Positions 44,815-57,199 of a DNA stretch of 64,000 bases are shown here, one piece after another (within the stretch, counting starts at the first letter, position 1; the number at the start of each line of letters is the position of its first letter). The notes beneath the pieces were generated by a model, which saw only the letters and a program-made list of their open reading frames with translations, was not told the DNA's origin and searched no databases. The stretch is from Sipunculus nudus (taxonomy: Eukaryota > Annelida > Sipuncula > Golfingiida > Sipunculidae): positions 70,342,929-70,406,928 of the forward strand of contig CM049312.1 in NCBI GenBank assembly GCA_026874595.1. The letters are read 5' to 3'. Made by a program: the position numbers and the translations under genes.

Positions 44815-47210
44815 GAATCTGTCATAGGTGAATTTGGGAAAGCTGCAATTTGTTGTTGTTGAGTTTAGCGTGTGAAAGATAATCAGCGATTGGGCTGGGG
44901 CGGCCATTTTTGAATTCCTACAAGTCTGTAATTCAATACCGTAAAAGTCGTTGCAGAAGTCGCATCCTTAGTACAAGTCTCACCCTTACTTTTAGGATCC
45001 CCCTGGGGAATAGCCGTTCAAGTTTAGTTTCAGGAAAAGTCCATAATATAGGTCGCACCCAGACTTCGGAGGCGTCCCAACCACCTGATACTTTTGGAAT
45101 TTGAGTATCATTCCTTGCGATGCAAGACTACAACCAACGTCCCCGTAGTACTTTTGTGGTTTATAAACTAGATAAACCATTCAAACGTAAAAATAATTGG
45201 ACAGCTTTAATACAATGCTTATATTTAAGGAATAACAACAGAATCTTAACATATAAAGTCGGGGTTCAATTGTCAGGTAAGATTTGTACAGTGCCAAAGT
45301 CAGCTGCGTCGGATAACATTTTGTGCTGTAAAACGATGTCATTGTTGCCGTTTCTTACTAGGTTAAGTAACATTAGAATGCAAATATCAAGTTAAATGAC
45401 TGTATAAATAAACTAAAAGAGTCTGAGGCAAATTACTATCACAATCGAGCAACTCTTTAAATTGTTAAAGATCGTCAAACGTAGGGTGGATTCATTAGAC
45501 TATGATTAGTTTGCGAACGCGTGACGAGTCCCAATCCGTCGCATTGGGCATGATTTGAACTGACTTAAGACAACTGAAAGATGGAAAGAATAATTGAGTT
45601 TGAATTTATTCACCTAATTTCTTAAATAGGCTCTAAAACTGAATTTAGTAACCCTTCAATTAAGTGTTACAACTTACCATCTAGGCGCGGCACATGTACG
45701 GTATTACTGAAATCACTTAAATATATGTCAGTCAACAGGGGGATAATGAACGCTTTATTGACCGGCCGGTTAACGTAAAATAAACATAATTGAATTTACA
45801 GACATTATATTTACTGGGACTAATGATTTATTTTTCTTTGATAATATCTGGAAAACCCAATTTCCATCGTTATCAGTGATTATATTCAAGTGGCTTGGAT
45901 GTATGACAAACTCAGCCGTGTTGAACCAGATCCGTCATGACACCAAACGGTGCCGGTTCCCGTGGAATTTAGGTGCGTATGTGGCATTTTAAGTAAATAA
46001 AATATATACCTATATGGTGTTTGTTATTTCATTGTATTGACTAATGTCTCTTCATTAAAAAAATCACGAATACGTCAACGCACGGTTGACCGTAATGCAT
46101 GCGTGCCGCCATATTGTTGGGCATACGATCGTCCTGAAAGAGACACGGGTAACACTCGGAGCAAATCGTATATTTGTAGCTCACGTGAAACGTTATAACA
46201 TTGTTATCCAAAACGCTTGAAAACCACGAGATGGTGACAGTGACCTAATGGTTCTTAATATGAGAGTTTATAATTGTGGATATCAGTCACGGAAGGCTTA
46301 GTTGACATGGTGATGTAAAGGTCATTGCACGGGTGACCCGGGGCTTGAAATTCCGCTACACGGCTTCAAAGGTCAGCTGGTATTCAGCGATCAACCGGGC
46401 AGGCAAAAGAATTCACGACGTATGTGTAGTGGATCAAGCTTGAATGTGACGCTACTTTACATGCATAAACGGATATGGAACCGCGAGTTTTTCATTATGG
46501 AAAGCATACCCATATAGTTAAACGGAAAGAAAATGTACATCAAAGAGCGGCAGACTGGCATATGCGTCAAATTGACTCATGATATAATAGTAACGCAGAT
46601 TAGGAAGTGTCACTTGAATGGCGACTTGTCAGAACGGGTAGGTCTTGAACTGGGCAAATTTAAAATTTGCATTTAATGTTAATAAAATGAAAATTTCGTC
46701 AGTTCACAAAATATAAAGCATAAGAGATGGTTAAAAGTGTAAATTATTGGGGAAAGACGTTTCACAAAGCACTGGTTAAAGGTATTACCGATTATCGCTC
46801 AACTGACGTCGTTCCATGTACCGGGAAAGCTGACAGAAACGGGATAAGTACGTATTACAAGTCGCACCCCGACTTTGCTAGAAAATTCTAGTTTTTAGAA
46901 TTCGATTTCCTAGTACACGTCGCGACTTCTGCAACGACTTTTACGGTAGGTCTGGAGCTGTCATAGGTACCAATCATCCCTGTGAATTTGGGAAAGCTGC
47001 AGCATGTTGTTGTCGAGTGATTGCATGCAAAAGAAAATCAGCGATTGGGCTATGGCGGCCATATTTGAATTCCGACAAGTCTGTAATTCAATAGGTCTGG
47101 AGCCCTCATTGGTGCCAACCATCCCTGTGAATTTGGAAAAGCTGCAGTATGTTGTTATTGAGTTATCACTGACGGAAGGACGGATGGACGGACTGACACG
47201 GTGATCACTA
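44815..47210 (+). repeat. 145-bp tandem repeat interrupted by a transposon
   Basis: Units at 44,815-44,938 and 46,949-47,093 and a partial one from 47,094 share 'cagcgattgggct', 'cggccat' and 'acaagtctgtaattcaata'. 'ggtctggag' recurs at 46,949 and 47,094. The array is split by the TIR element at 44,939-46,946. It ends in GACGGA-type low complexity. Confidence 0.8.
44939..46946. mobile_element. TIR transposon with TA duplication, 2.0 kb, non-autonomous
   Basis: The first 25 bases (starting CCGTAAAAGTCGTTGC) are a perfect inverted repeat of the last 25 (ending GCAACGACTTTTACGG). TA flanks both ends (44,937-44,938 and 46,947-46,948). The adjacent sequence joins to 'attcaataggtctggag', which occurs uninterrupted at 47,086-47,102, so that copy shows the empty site. 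Subterminal 'agtcgcacccc' words occur near 45,050 and 46,862. TA duplication puts it in the Tc1/mariner/pogo group. The longest internal frame (91 aa) resembles no transposase. Confidence 0.9.
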
Positions 47211-47400
47211 TGAGCATCGCTTGTCAAGCAGGGCCCTAATAACTAACATTCCCATTCCAAAGGTGCAAGGACTTGGTGGTGGTGTGTGTGCTGGGGATGT
47301 GTGTGTGTTTTTTTTTGGGGGGGGGGAGATGTTGGGAGTTACAACATCTCTGCATATACATACAGAATAATCACTAAATTCAACAGTGCTTACAGGTTAA

Positions 47401-49534
47401 AACAAGTGACCCATGATTCATGAAACTCAGCTGCTAAGTGTGACCTGTGACATCATAGGCTGAGATTCACAACTTCTAGTCAATTTTTTAAAGAATCTCT
47501 TTGCCAAATTTGTTAAAACTTTCTACAATGACAGAAAAATAAATCACATATGTCTGGTTTAAAACACACTGACTTGATGGTCTGATGCAAAATGTATGGT
47601 TGTTGAACTATCAGGAACTAATCCATTAGCTTGCTTGATACGTGTCAGTCTCAAAAGGAACACCACACAGGCCAAATATAAGATCAACATATATTTATAT
47701 ATGGAAAAAAATCAAGGAAATCCATGCAAAAATTACTGAGAAACAGGTGCTTCTGTATGAATTTTTTATTCATTACAAACCAACTGTACTGAACTTTCAT
47801 AAATGATGGTCATATTTTTTAAAGAAATCTTTAACCCAATCCTGTGCAAGATTACATTAACATCAATCCTGTGCATTCACTTTAGCAGTTCTTGAGATAA
47901 TATGTTCAAAAGGAATTTAAAATGGCTACCTGTTGGCCATATTGGATTTCTGACAGGTCTGAAATCTGACAACAAACACCACTAAAAAGGACCAAACATT
48001 AAACAAATCAGAGAAACTTCACTGACAAAAGATTTCTAAGATGGGTACCTGGCAGACATATTGTCCAGATTTCTGACAAGTCTGACATTTGATATCACAC
48101 ATCCTCCAATAAGAGACCAATCCTGTGGCAGTTGCTCCAAAGAATGTTACAGAAATGAATGTCCAAAACATTTTAAAAAGGCATGATCATGTTGGAGAGC
48201 TCTCATATCAGATTTTTGGACATGCAAATGTAAAACGTGTAAGTCATATATTTTTTTTAATTATCACCTTGCTTTTTTATGTGGTCAGCAGGGTAGGTAA
48301 ACTGCAAAAACCTGAAAGAAAAGAAATGCAGAAAGCATCACTAAGAGTCTTGTAAAACAAATAAAGCCATCCTAAATCCAGGTACAGACCCTCATATTAT
48401 CAATATTTATTGTGAACATCCCGAACCTATGACCTTGGCCTTTTGCCCACATATCAATTGGATTATTTCTAGTTTGATGGGTAACTACCAGCCACTTAAA
48501 CTGGAGTAATCACTTGGCAACCAATGTGTGAACAGCTTTGACCTGCAACCTTTAACCTCCTGACCAGCTGACCCAAAAAATAAGTTATTTCTTCAAGAAA
48601 AAGACCCTTAAATATGAAGTTTGAATCATATAGAGTTATGCAAAGATGAGGCATATGTGAAAGACTGAAGTTTTTGGATGAACAGTTTAGCTTGAAATAT
48701 GTTCACATTTGGAACAATTTAGCATTTTGACGTTGACCTCTAATATTTTGAACTCAACATAAATAGGGTTTATCCCCTATTGGTAGGTAAGCCATATATG
48801 ACAGATTGAAGGTGCAGGTTAAAAAGTTTGCCTTTAAATGACTCCACGCAAGAAGTGGATGCTGTGAACTGGACCTTTGACCTCAGAATCATTAGGTCTT
48901 TTCTTCTGTTGGCAAAGAAGCAATGTGTCAGTATTGGAAGGTTTGGAATGAAAAATCTAACTTGAAATGTGTCCACAACCTTTTTAAAGAAGTGGATCAT
49001 GAGACCTTAACCTTTGACCTTGTGACCTAAAAAATCTACAGTATTCTTCTCCCACTTGGTAGGTGAGCCATATGTGAAAGATCAAAAGTCTGGGATGAAA
49101 GGTTTGGCTTAAAATGCATCAACAAGCTTTCCAGAAAGATGGGTCCTGTGACCTAGACCTTTGAACTCAAAATAATTATGGTTCTTCCCCATTTAGTAGG
49201 TAAGCTGTATGTGACAGATGAAAGGTTTTGGATGAAAACTTTGGTTACAAGAATCAATTCTAAAGGGTGCAAACACATCCTGTAACTCAGAGAATATAGT
49301 TCGCAGTGACCTAATATCAGGTTTGCAAAGAGATCTTTTTAGAACCTCTTAGACTGCATAGGGGTCATGATCCTAACCCTTACAGTTATGATTTGTGCCC
49401 TGCTAACAGATGGCCTGCTATCTGGCCAGCCAGCCAGCCAGCCAGACAGACAGACAAACAGACAGACGGAAGGATGACGGACAGAGACCCATTGCTATAG
49501 CACAGCATGACTGAAAGTTAGCTGAGCTTAAAAT
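47401..49534 (+). mobile_element. Helitron-like element with TGACCT core, complete, 2.13 kb
   Basis: The 5' end, AACAAGTGACCCATGATTCA, is a diverged member of the GGGACCC type. The 3' end, 'gcatgactgaaagttagctg' then 'agcttaaaat', parallels the 18,754 terminus. Inside are the blocks seen separately at 11,280-11,840 and 14,590-14,872, then TGACCT units at about 48,729, 48,874, 49,001 and 49,146. (GCCA)n/(GACA)n low complexity follows at about 49,430-49,485. This copy shows that those scattered blocks belong to one element. Confidence 0.75.
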
Positions 49535-49559
49535 TCATTCATAAAAAACCTGAATATTT

Positions 49560-49706
49560 AAAAATTGATTTAGGTTGACTGGGAGACAAACAATGTGATC
49601 ACTTTCTCTCCCTTTCGCCGAGGCAGAAAAATTATGAACAAACGTTAGCATTAGATCCAAATTTTTTTATTACAATTATTTTCAAGTTTGTAATTTTTAT
49701 ACATTC

Positions 49707-49759
<53 letters not shown>

Positions 49760-50478
49760 GAATACTAAAGTTGATAAATAATTATACTTAATTGCATCAT
49801 CATAAATCTCAATTTTGTTAGATACTGACACATTAAGCAGATATATGTATTTTTTTTTTTTCACCACAAAAATATATCTTTAAATTTATAAAACAAAAAA
49901 AATACGTGGAAATAATACTTGATTAAGAAATCACAAGTTTAAATTATGTTTCTATTGATACATAATTTGGCTAATATTTTATAAATTTATGCATACTGAT
50001 GGGTTAAGTTATATTTTAATTTGCTTTAATTATTTAACAGAAAACTAATCTCTTTTAAAATGCTAAATTACCACAACACTGCATCTCCTAGATTACTCCT
50101 TGAATTACTATTTCAATAAAAAAATTGTATATTGGAGTGGAAAAAACATTATAATAAAGGAAATACAGTGGAAACAGTACGAAATACTGCATAACATTTG
50201 GTAAGGGGGGGGGGGGGGGGGATTGATATGAGAATAGCTGTAAACCTTTCACAACAGGGGATCTCCCTCAGTGACCTGTTACAAATCAGCTATCCTGGCA
50301 AAGCTGCCCTCCAGTATGAAAATTTTAAGTATTTTAAAAGAGAAAATTTCTTTCCTGATATTTTATGAACCACATTATTTTTGGGCCTATAAACTAAAGA
50401 AACTGTAAAATATTGACTAAATTTCTGGCATGCACATAGGAAATATATTGATGAATATTGATGCTAGATATGAACAAA
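49560..50478 (+). mobile_element. GGGACCC-type element body, split by a nested element
   Basis: Parallels 16,190-17,400, with the (AT)n tract at 49,711-49,757 and a G run at about 50,204-50,221 about 490 bp later. The sequence reaches 'gatatgaacaaaaac' and is interrupted by the element at 50,479. It resumes at 51,884. Confidence 0.65.
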
Positions 50479-51883
50479 AACAAGGCCCACAGGCCTAATG
50501 CAAACCTGTGCAAATTTTGGGAGTATAAATGGAGGTTTATTTTAAAAATTTGATTCCCTTATGTCCTGCATATCTACCTTAGTCATTATGATTTTAGCAA
50601 AATGGACATTTTGGACCTGCAAATTTCGGACTAGGACATTTTAAAACTAGGATGTATCAGTCAGGATATTTTGAATATGTTCTTTTATGCCAGGGTGGAT
50701 TAACTGGACAGGTGAACGAACAATTTAGCAGCATGGTTTTGGAGAAGAACATTTTCTAATGTTTTTTAGCTTCTTCCCTATAAAATCTAACAAAATGCAG
50801 TTAGCCAAGGAATAAGCAAAATCGATAGAATTTTTTGGTGACAAATGTTTTGCAAAAAAATTTGGTGATGCGAACTCCTGCCCTTTTTGAGATAGCTATG
50901 ACGCAAGACGGAAGATTGACGACGCCAAACCATTGCATAAGCACACAGATTTGCTAAAAATGCAAACCCAGGTTTTTTCAAACAGTTGAAAGCTATTATT
51001 CTAATAGTTCTAATCTGCATCAGCATCTAAATGATGTGTCTAGATGTCTAAACGCTGTGTCTAGACGTCTAGACACCTTGTCTAAACACCAGAAAGAGCC
51101 AGGTCAGTTGCCATGGTGATGTCTGGACCCCACCTGGTTGTACTGAGTGACCTCTTGATTGTAAAATCTGTTTTCAAACACAGAAAGCTTTTTTCAATTG
51201 GCTACACTGCTTTCTAATGCTGCATTTAACCAATCTATTCTTATAAAACTGGCAGAGCCCTACCATAGAATAATTCTTGTAAAGTTCAAACCAATCAGCT
51301 TAACAGTTTCATCATAAAACAGTGTATAAGCTAGAAGAGTCTAAAATTACATTTTCGCTTGTGAAAAACAGATCAATGTTGGTGGTGCCACCAATACCTC
51401 AATTTCAGATATGGCTTATATGACAAACATTGGCATAACATTTTGTGATGATAGCTCAAGCCGTTTCTGAGATTTGAATTTTAGTGTGCTTTTTTGGACA
51501 GATGACTAAGTTAAACCTCCTGTAACTCAGCCAAATATCACTGAACTCAAACCAGTCAAACACACTTGAAAGAGATTGTTCCTTGGACTATTTCTGTGAA
51601 ATATTGGACATTTTGGCAGGACAATTTTTGAGAAGAAGATTTTTAAAGGGTTTTAAGCTTTTTCTCTATAAAATATAAATTGTTGCAGATACCATATAAT
51701 AAGCTTTACGGCACCAAGTTTCACATGTGACTATTTCTTACATGTAATTTGGAGCCACTACTCTAATGGTTTCTGACTTACCGCCATGGACGGTGGACGG
51801 ACCAGCCCTGGACGTCGGACAGCAGACTGGAAAGCAGATGGATGATGCCATGCCATCGCATAAGGTCACAGGTTCACTAAGAA
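50479..51883 (+). mobile_element. AACAAGGCC-type Helitron-like element, nested
   Basis: Starts AACAAGGCCCACAGGCCTAA. Contains the 20-bp perfect palindrome at 51,057-51,076 (GTGTCTAGACGTCTAGACAC), a GGTGGTGCCACC at 51,381, and a 3' segment 'gccatcgcataaggtcacag'. It sits between 'caaaaac' and 'gatcaatggttttgata', which are contiguous in related elements (38,091-38,113), so it inserted into another element without an obvious target duplication. Confidence 0.7.
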
Positions 51884-52130
51884 GATCAATGGTTTTGATA
51901 TAAGACGTGTAATAATAGGTTTTTAAGGGAAATTGAGGTGTTTAATTTCTCAACATAACTAGGGTACAGTGACCTAGTATTCGGCTTGGTAGGAGATCTT
52001 GGGACTATCTTGTATGCCCAATTTTAGATTTGTAAGTCCAACGGTTTCAAAACATGCCTTGCAGCTGAATGGCCAGCCAGCCGACAAAGGCTCAGATGAC
52101 TTGTAATCAGCTGAGCTGAAAAACTGAAAA
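51884..52130 (+). mobile_element. 3' end of the split GGGACCC-type element
   Basis: Matches 17,405-17,653 and 38,098-38,385 and ends 'ggctcagatgacttgtaatc' then 'agctgagctgaaaaa', the family's 3' hairpin. Confidence 0.7.
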
Positions 52131-52234
52131 AGGTAACTGAGTAACTTACTCTGCTGAATATACAATTACAGGGATTGTTTTATAGGAAATATTAAGATCA
52201 CAGATAACTATTGTCAAACATATATGCAAGTGCT

Positions 52235-52321
<87 letters not shown>

Positions 52322-54043
52322 TGCTAATTATTAATTACTTTTAAACCTAGTTAAATAAATTCATAAATCTTATATAAATGAACTGGAAGGTATCTCTGAT
52401 ACAGACAGGAGGGCATCATGGAATATATATAAAATATAAAAGATGTTTGGTTAAAAGCAAGTATACACCTTAACACAAGAACATTAATTAAAGATGTTCT
52501 TTGTACTGTGTGTATGTGTGCAAGGAGTGGGGGGGGGATCTCAGAAAGTCATAAACCTGCACTTTCTCCCAACTGTACCTAATGGCATAAGATAATATCA
52601 TTTTGAATCCTTGTGAGCAAAAACTAATACAAAAGCTTCATAAACATGAGTGAAATAAAGATTATATCATCTCAAATATGTGACTGTAATTGAAAATGGA
52701 AACATGTCACATCTTACTAACACACATTTTTATCAAGATTCATTCCGAGCTTGATTTCACCAGAGTGGCCATCCCACCAGCTGACTTAAATAACAGGTTA
52801 CCTGTACTGGGGTCACCTGGAAGTTGTCTCTGGCTCAGACCACCCCATGACAATCAGTCACATTACAGATTAGCACAAAAACTCGGGGGGGGGGGGGGTA
52901 GCTACATAATCTGTGGAGTGCCTGCTAATTTCTTGTGATAATTTCTTCTAAACACTTCAATAAAAGCTAGAGCTTTTAACCAAATGCTTTTAAAATTTTA
53001 AAATTATTAAAGATATTTGCATGATATGAAAAATGTGCCATGGTCAAAGTTGGGCAAAATTTAAGGTAATGATTTTACATTTATGCAAAAAAACTTAAAA
53101 AAGTTAAAAATAAAATACAAATTTTTACCTAATGTCTGGTATACAATTTAATCTCAATTTAAATACAGTTACATGCTGGAAAAAGGTTCAATTTGATTAT
53201 GCCTATTCAAGTAGGTTTGCCAGCATCTCAAACTTTTACAAAACAGACTACAAGCAACACAAAGCAAAGTCTGTTTTTTGTTGATTGAGCACCCAAGATA
53301 TCATGTATTGATGCCATTCATTTTGTTAAAGTAAATATGTTACCTGTACCAGTTCAGAGTGGAAGAACTAATGGTTAACCTCATGTTAATGGTACACACA
53401 GCTTTTTGAGACAAGCACTTCTGGTTAAGATTTATCAGTGACAACTGCACAGCTTATGAGTTAAAAAGTTAAAAGTACAAGATGGTCTGTATGCCTAAAT
53501 CATGCATATAATATCAAGGCAGTACCATAAATATATATTATTTGCAAACAAAAGCTTACTGTGTGCTCTTAGTCAAAAACTCAAATTATGACAGAAAAGT
53601 TATTTTTTCCAATATATGCTTTGTTCTGTCAACAATAAGGAATAATTTTATGGAGACCAGGTGGCCCAAATGATGTGTGTATCCCTTATGCAAAAGTAGT
53701 TTATAAATCTTTATTATCACATGTATTCTTCATATAAAACAAAAAAAAAAACTATGTCCACAGTTTAAAAGATGCGTTTAGCATTTTGCTGTGAAATCAA
53801 AACCATGAATATGGTCTTAGATGGATAAAAATACAGAACATTTTTATAAACCAGGTATGTGTTAACAACATGAACCTGATTAAAAAATTGTCTAAAGAAA
53901 GGTGTCCATGAAATAAGGAAATAATTTTTTAGGAGTTTTTTGACATACTTTCCATAAAAGAATTATTAAATTTTAACTTTAAACCAAAATATAAAGAAAA
54001 TGTAAAACAATATTTCCTTTTGGCATAAATAAGTATTATACAG
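52131..54043. other. Microsatellite, poly-G and decayed repeat; no gene
   Basis: An (AT)n tract at 52,242-52,319 and G runs at about 52,529 and 52,884. 53,030-53,180 is a diverged copy of 17,085-17,225 ('gggcaaaatttaaggta'). The rest is AT-rich without recognisable features. A frame at 52,690-52,938 has no domain. Confidence 0.5.
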
Positions 54044-54650
54044 GTAGTTGACAAGCGACTGTGTATCCACCAAAATCAGAGTGGAACAGGTCAAGTGAGG
54101 CATGGATTGAGTGGCACGGAGAAATAGAGTGAGGTGTGTTGCATATTAGCATGGATGTGTGCCACGTAAACATGCTTGTAAGTGACACCACCTGATATTT
54201 GAAAGAGAAAGCTATCCAAGATGTATACCTATGCAAAATTTCAGGTGGATAAGTAAAACCACTGATAAGATATGAGTGATATTTACCCTAGGCACATGAA
54301 GAGATGGACACCATGCAAAAATGGTTGTTGGTTGGGCCACCAAACTTGTAAAAGCTGTAGAGCAATGTTAAATTTATACTATAAATTTCAGGCCAATACG
54401 TCAAACCAGTCCTGAGATATGAATATGGATATCTGCATCCTAAATGTTGATGTAGGTGGTGCCATCTTCCACAAAATTGAGAAAGCTATCCAATATGTAT
54501 ACACATGCAAAATATTAGGCAGATAATTAAGTCAAACCACTGCCAAGATATGAGTGATTTTTTCCCAAGGCAGACAAACAGATGGACCCTGTGCAAAAAT
54601 GGTTGCAGGTGGTACCACCAGTTTTGCGTATAACTAGATGAATACTGACA
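54044..54650 (+). mobile_element. GGTGGCGCCACC-array element, copy 5, diverged
   Basis: The hairpin head survives as TAGTTG-acaag-CGACTG at about 54,045. The palindromes have decayed by C/G to A/T changes (GGTGGTGCCATC near 54,457, GGTGGTACCACC at 54,609). The element is truncated at about 54,650. Confidence 0.7.
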
Positions 54651-54779
54651 GGTCAGGAGGGGGCTCTGCTAAAGGCCTATAGATTTCTAATGTGAGCTGA
54701 GTGATGCTTGGAAAAATATAATATAATAAAAGACCTGATTACATGCAGGGACAGAGGAAACTGACCCAAAACAGTATTT

Positions 54780-55897
54780 AAATGCTGAACAAGATGGAAA
54801 TACTTGTAAGAAAAGTTTGGCTTAAAAGGTACTCACACATTTTTAGAAATAGAAGTCCTGAGACCTTGACCTCTGACCCCAAATCAAAAGGGTTCTTGCT
54901 TTTTTTGGTGGGCCATTTATATATTAAGTTTGAAATCTATATGTGCACAGATGACTCCTGTGACCTTGACCTTTGACCTTGTGACCCCAATAGGGAAAGG
55001 GATATATGCCTGTTGCAGGTGAGCTGTATGTGTATGATAGAACCTCTGGTATGAAAGGTTTTGCTTAAAATGCATCCACAAAATTTTTAAAAATGTGGGG
55101 ACTGTGACCTTGACCTCTGACCTCATGTCCCTAAATGAGGATGGATGTTTGTTTTAAGGTTAGGCCATATAAAATTCCAGTTTGAAAACCACATGTGAAT
55201 CCCAACTGGAGTTATCATCTTGAAATGAATATGTGGACAGATGGCTCCTGTGACTTTGACCTTTGAACCTGTGACCCCAAGACAGATAGCGATTTCCTGT
55301 TGGCAGGTGTCATATATGTGTAAGATGAATGAACTGGCATGGAAAATATGGCTGAAAATGCATCCACAAAGATTTTATAAAGGTGAGTCCTGACACCCTG
55401 ACCTTTGACCTCATGACCCCAAAATCAATAGGGTTCTTGTTTCAGTTGTGGGCCATTTACATATTAAGTTTGAAATCCATTTGTGAATCAAAAGTGGAGT
55501 TATCATCTTGAAATAAATTTGCGGACAGATGGCTCCTATGGCCTTGACCTTTGAACTTGTGACCCCAAGACTGACAGTGATGTTTCCCTGCTGGAAGCTG
55601 TCATATATGTGTAAGATGGAAAGACTGGCATGGAAAGTTTGGCAGAAAATGTATCCACAAAGTTTTTATAAATGTGAGTCCTGACACCTTGACCTTTGAC
55701 CTCATGACCCAAAAATCAATAGGGTTCTTGCTTTAGTGGTGGCCCATTTATTGAAATCCAAAAGTGAATCAAGACTGGAATTATCTTCCGGAAAAAAAAT
55801 TGTGGATGGACAGACGCACAGACAGACTGATGGATAGCCATGACAACCCAACTCAGTAGGCAATCGGATAATTGGGCTGGTAAGCCTACTCGAGTTG
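54780..55897 (+). mobile_element. TGACCT tandem-array element with 3' hairpin
   Basis: TGACCT clusters begin at 54,862, 54,961, 55,105, 55,251, 55,393, 55,539 and 55,684, with 142-146-bp periods after the first. Perfect TGACCTTTGACCT occurs at 54,967, 55,399 and 55,690. GAC-rich low complexity (about 55,805-55,830) precedes a hairpin (55,849-55,897) with arms CAACTC-AGTAGGC and GCCTACTCGAGTTG, one bulged base. The end layout matches the other Helitron-like elements. Confidence 0.75.
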
Positions 55898-56440
55898 TGA
55901 TACAAGTAATGTATCGCAACAGTCTTGCATCAGGTTGTATTCGTATTTTGGTAAACAACCCATAATCTCAATATTATGCTAAGAATGATAAATTAACACA
56001 ACAGTATACATGTGAGCTTACAACCCAGACTGAAACACTGTCTCCATGGACACAGGTCATTTCCTGTATTGCCTGCAAGCTGCCTGCGTCCTGAAACCCG
56101 TGCCAGCCATGCTTGTGTTCATGTAGTCATAAATTCAAGAAACAAGCCAAGGGGTTTACCAATGTGCTGGGTTTTAACGGAATTTTTCTCGCTCATGTTT
56201 GGTATTATTAGAAAGTACACAAAAATGCTAATGATTGGTCTGGTTTATGTTGATTGACAGTGTACCTGTAGGCCAAAAGGCATTGTCAAAAATGACAAAA
56301 ATATTTGCACCTTCATAAGGCCTTATAATGCATTCCTCGGACTTAGATGTAATGAGACTCTGGCGCTAGTAATCTGGTCGCAATGCCAGAGGGTTGATAT
56401 GACGCTAACAGACAGACAGACAGACAGGGTGATTACTATA
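55898..56440. other. No feature recognised
   Basis: No domain in the short open frames. A (GACA)n patch at about 56,410-56,430 probably marks the end of another decayed element. Confidence 0.4.
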
Positions 56441-57010
56441 TGGCACCCACTTCTGTTGAAAGGCTATGCATGATCTATACACATGCAAAATTTCAGGAAG
56501 ATACGTCAAACCAGTCCTGAGATATTAGTATGGATGTCTGCAGCATGAATGTAGGTGGTGCCACCTGTCATAAATCACAAAAGCTATCCAGTATGTATAT
56601 GCATGTAAAATTGCAGATGGATAAGTCCAAACACTGCAGAGATATGTGTCAAGGCAGCCAAACAGATGGAAGCTGTGCAAAAATGGCTGCAAAAATGGCC
56701 ACCATTTTTTGTATGATATAAAGCTATCCAAGGGCTACACTGGTGGAAATTTCAGCTGAATCGGTCAGAGTCCAAAAATATGTGGGTTAATGTGTGAAAA
56801 TAGACACTCAGATGGACACTCTGCAAAGAGGTCAGAGGTCAACCCAAAATGAGGGCACAGCAGTTCACATGTGACCTAATCATAATTCCGAGTTTCATGA
56901 AATTCTGTTCAGTGGTTACGGAGGAATTCTCAGGAAACCTATGCGGCGGGCTGAAAACAGTATCCACATACTCTGATTTGGCCGATACAGAATTTGCCTC
57001 ATGTGTAGCA
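56441..57010 (+). mobile_element. GGTGGCGCCACC-array element, copy 6, 5' truncated
   Basis: The family phrases 'gatctatacacatgcaaaat', 'tggatgtctgcagc' and GGTGGTGCCACC (about 56,554) are present. The tail follows: 'gaattctcaggaaacctatg', then a weak GTATC...GATAC hairpin at about 56,963-56,993. Confidence 0.7.
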
Positions 57011-57199
57011 TCACACTAGTTTTTTTTTTGTTGGAGGTGACTGCTTCCAGTTTTTAATGCTCACTTAACTACGTATATATGTACATCTTCAGAATTCCAT
57101 TTCTATTTTAAACTGTGACAGGGCAGTATCAGATGCTTCCCCTCATTTGATATCCTGGCTTTATCCAGGTCCTGTGACTATTGCAAGTGCAGGCTGTGT

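Noticed and set aside
52690-52938. 82-codon frame ending in a Gly run
   Set aside because: The Gly run is the poly-G tract, and the frame lies in decayed repeat sequence with no recognisable domain.
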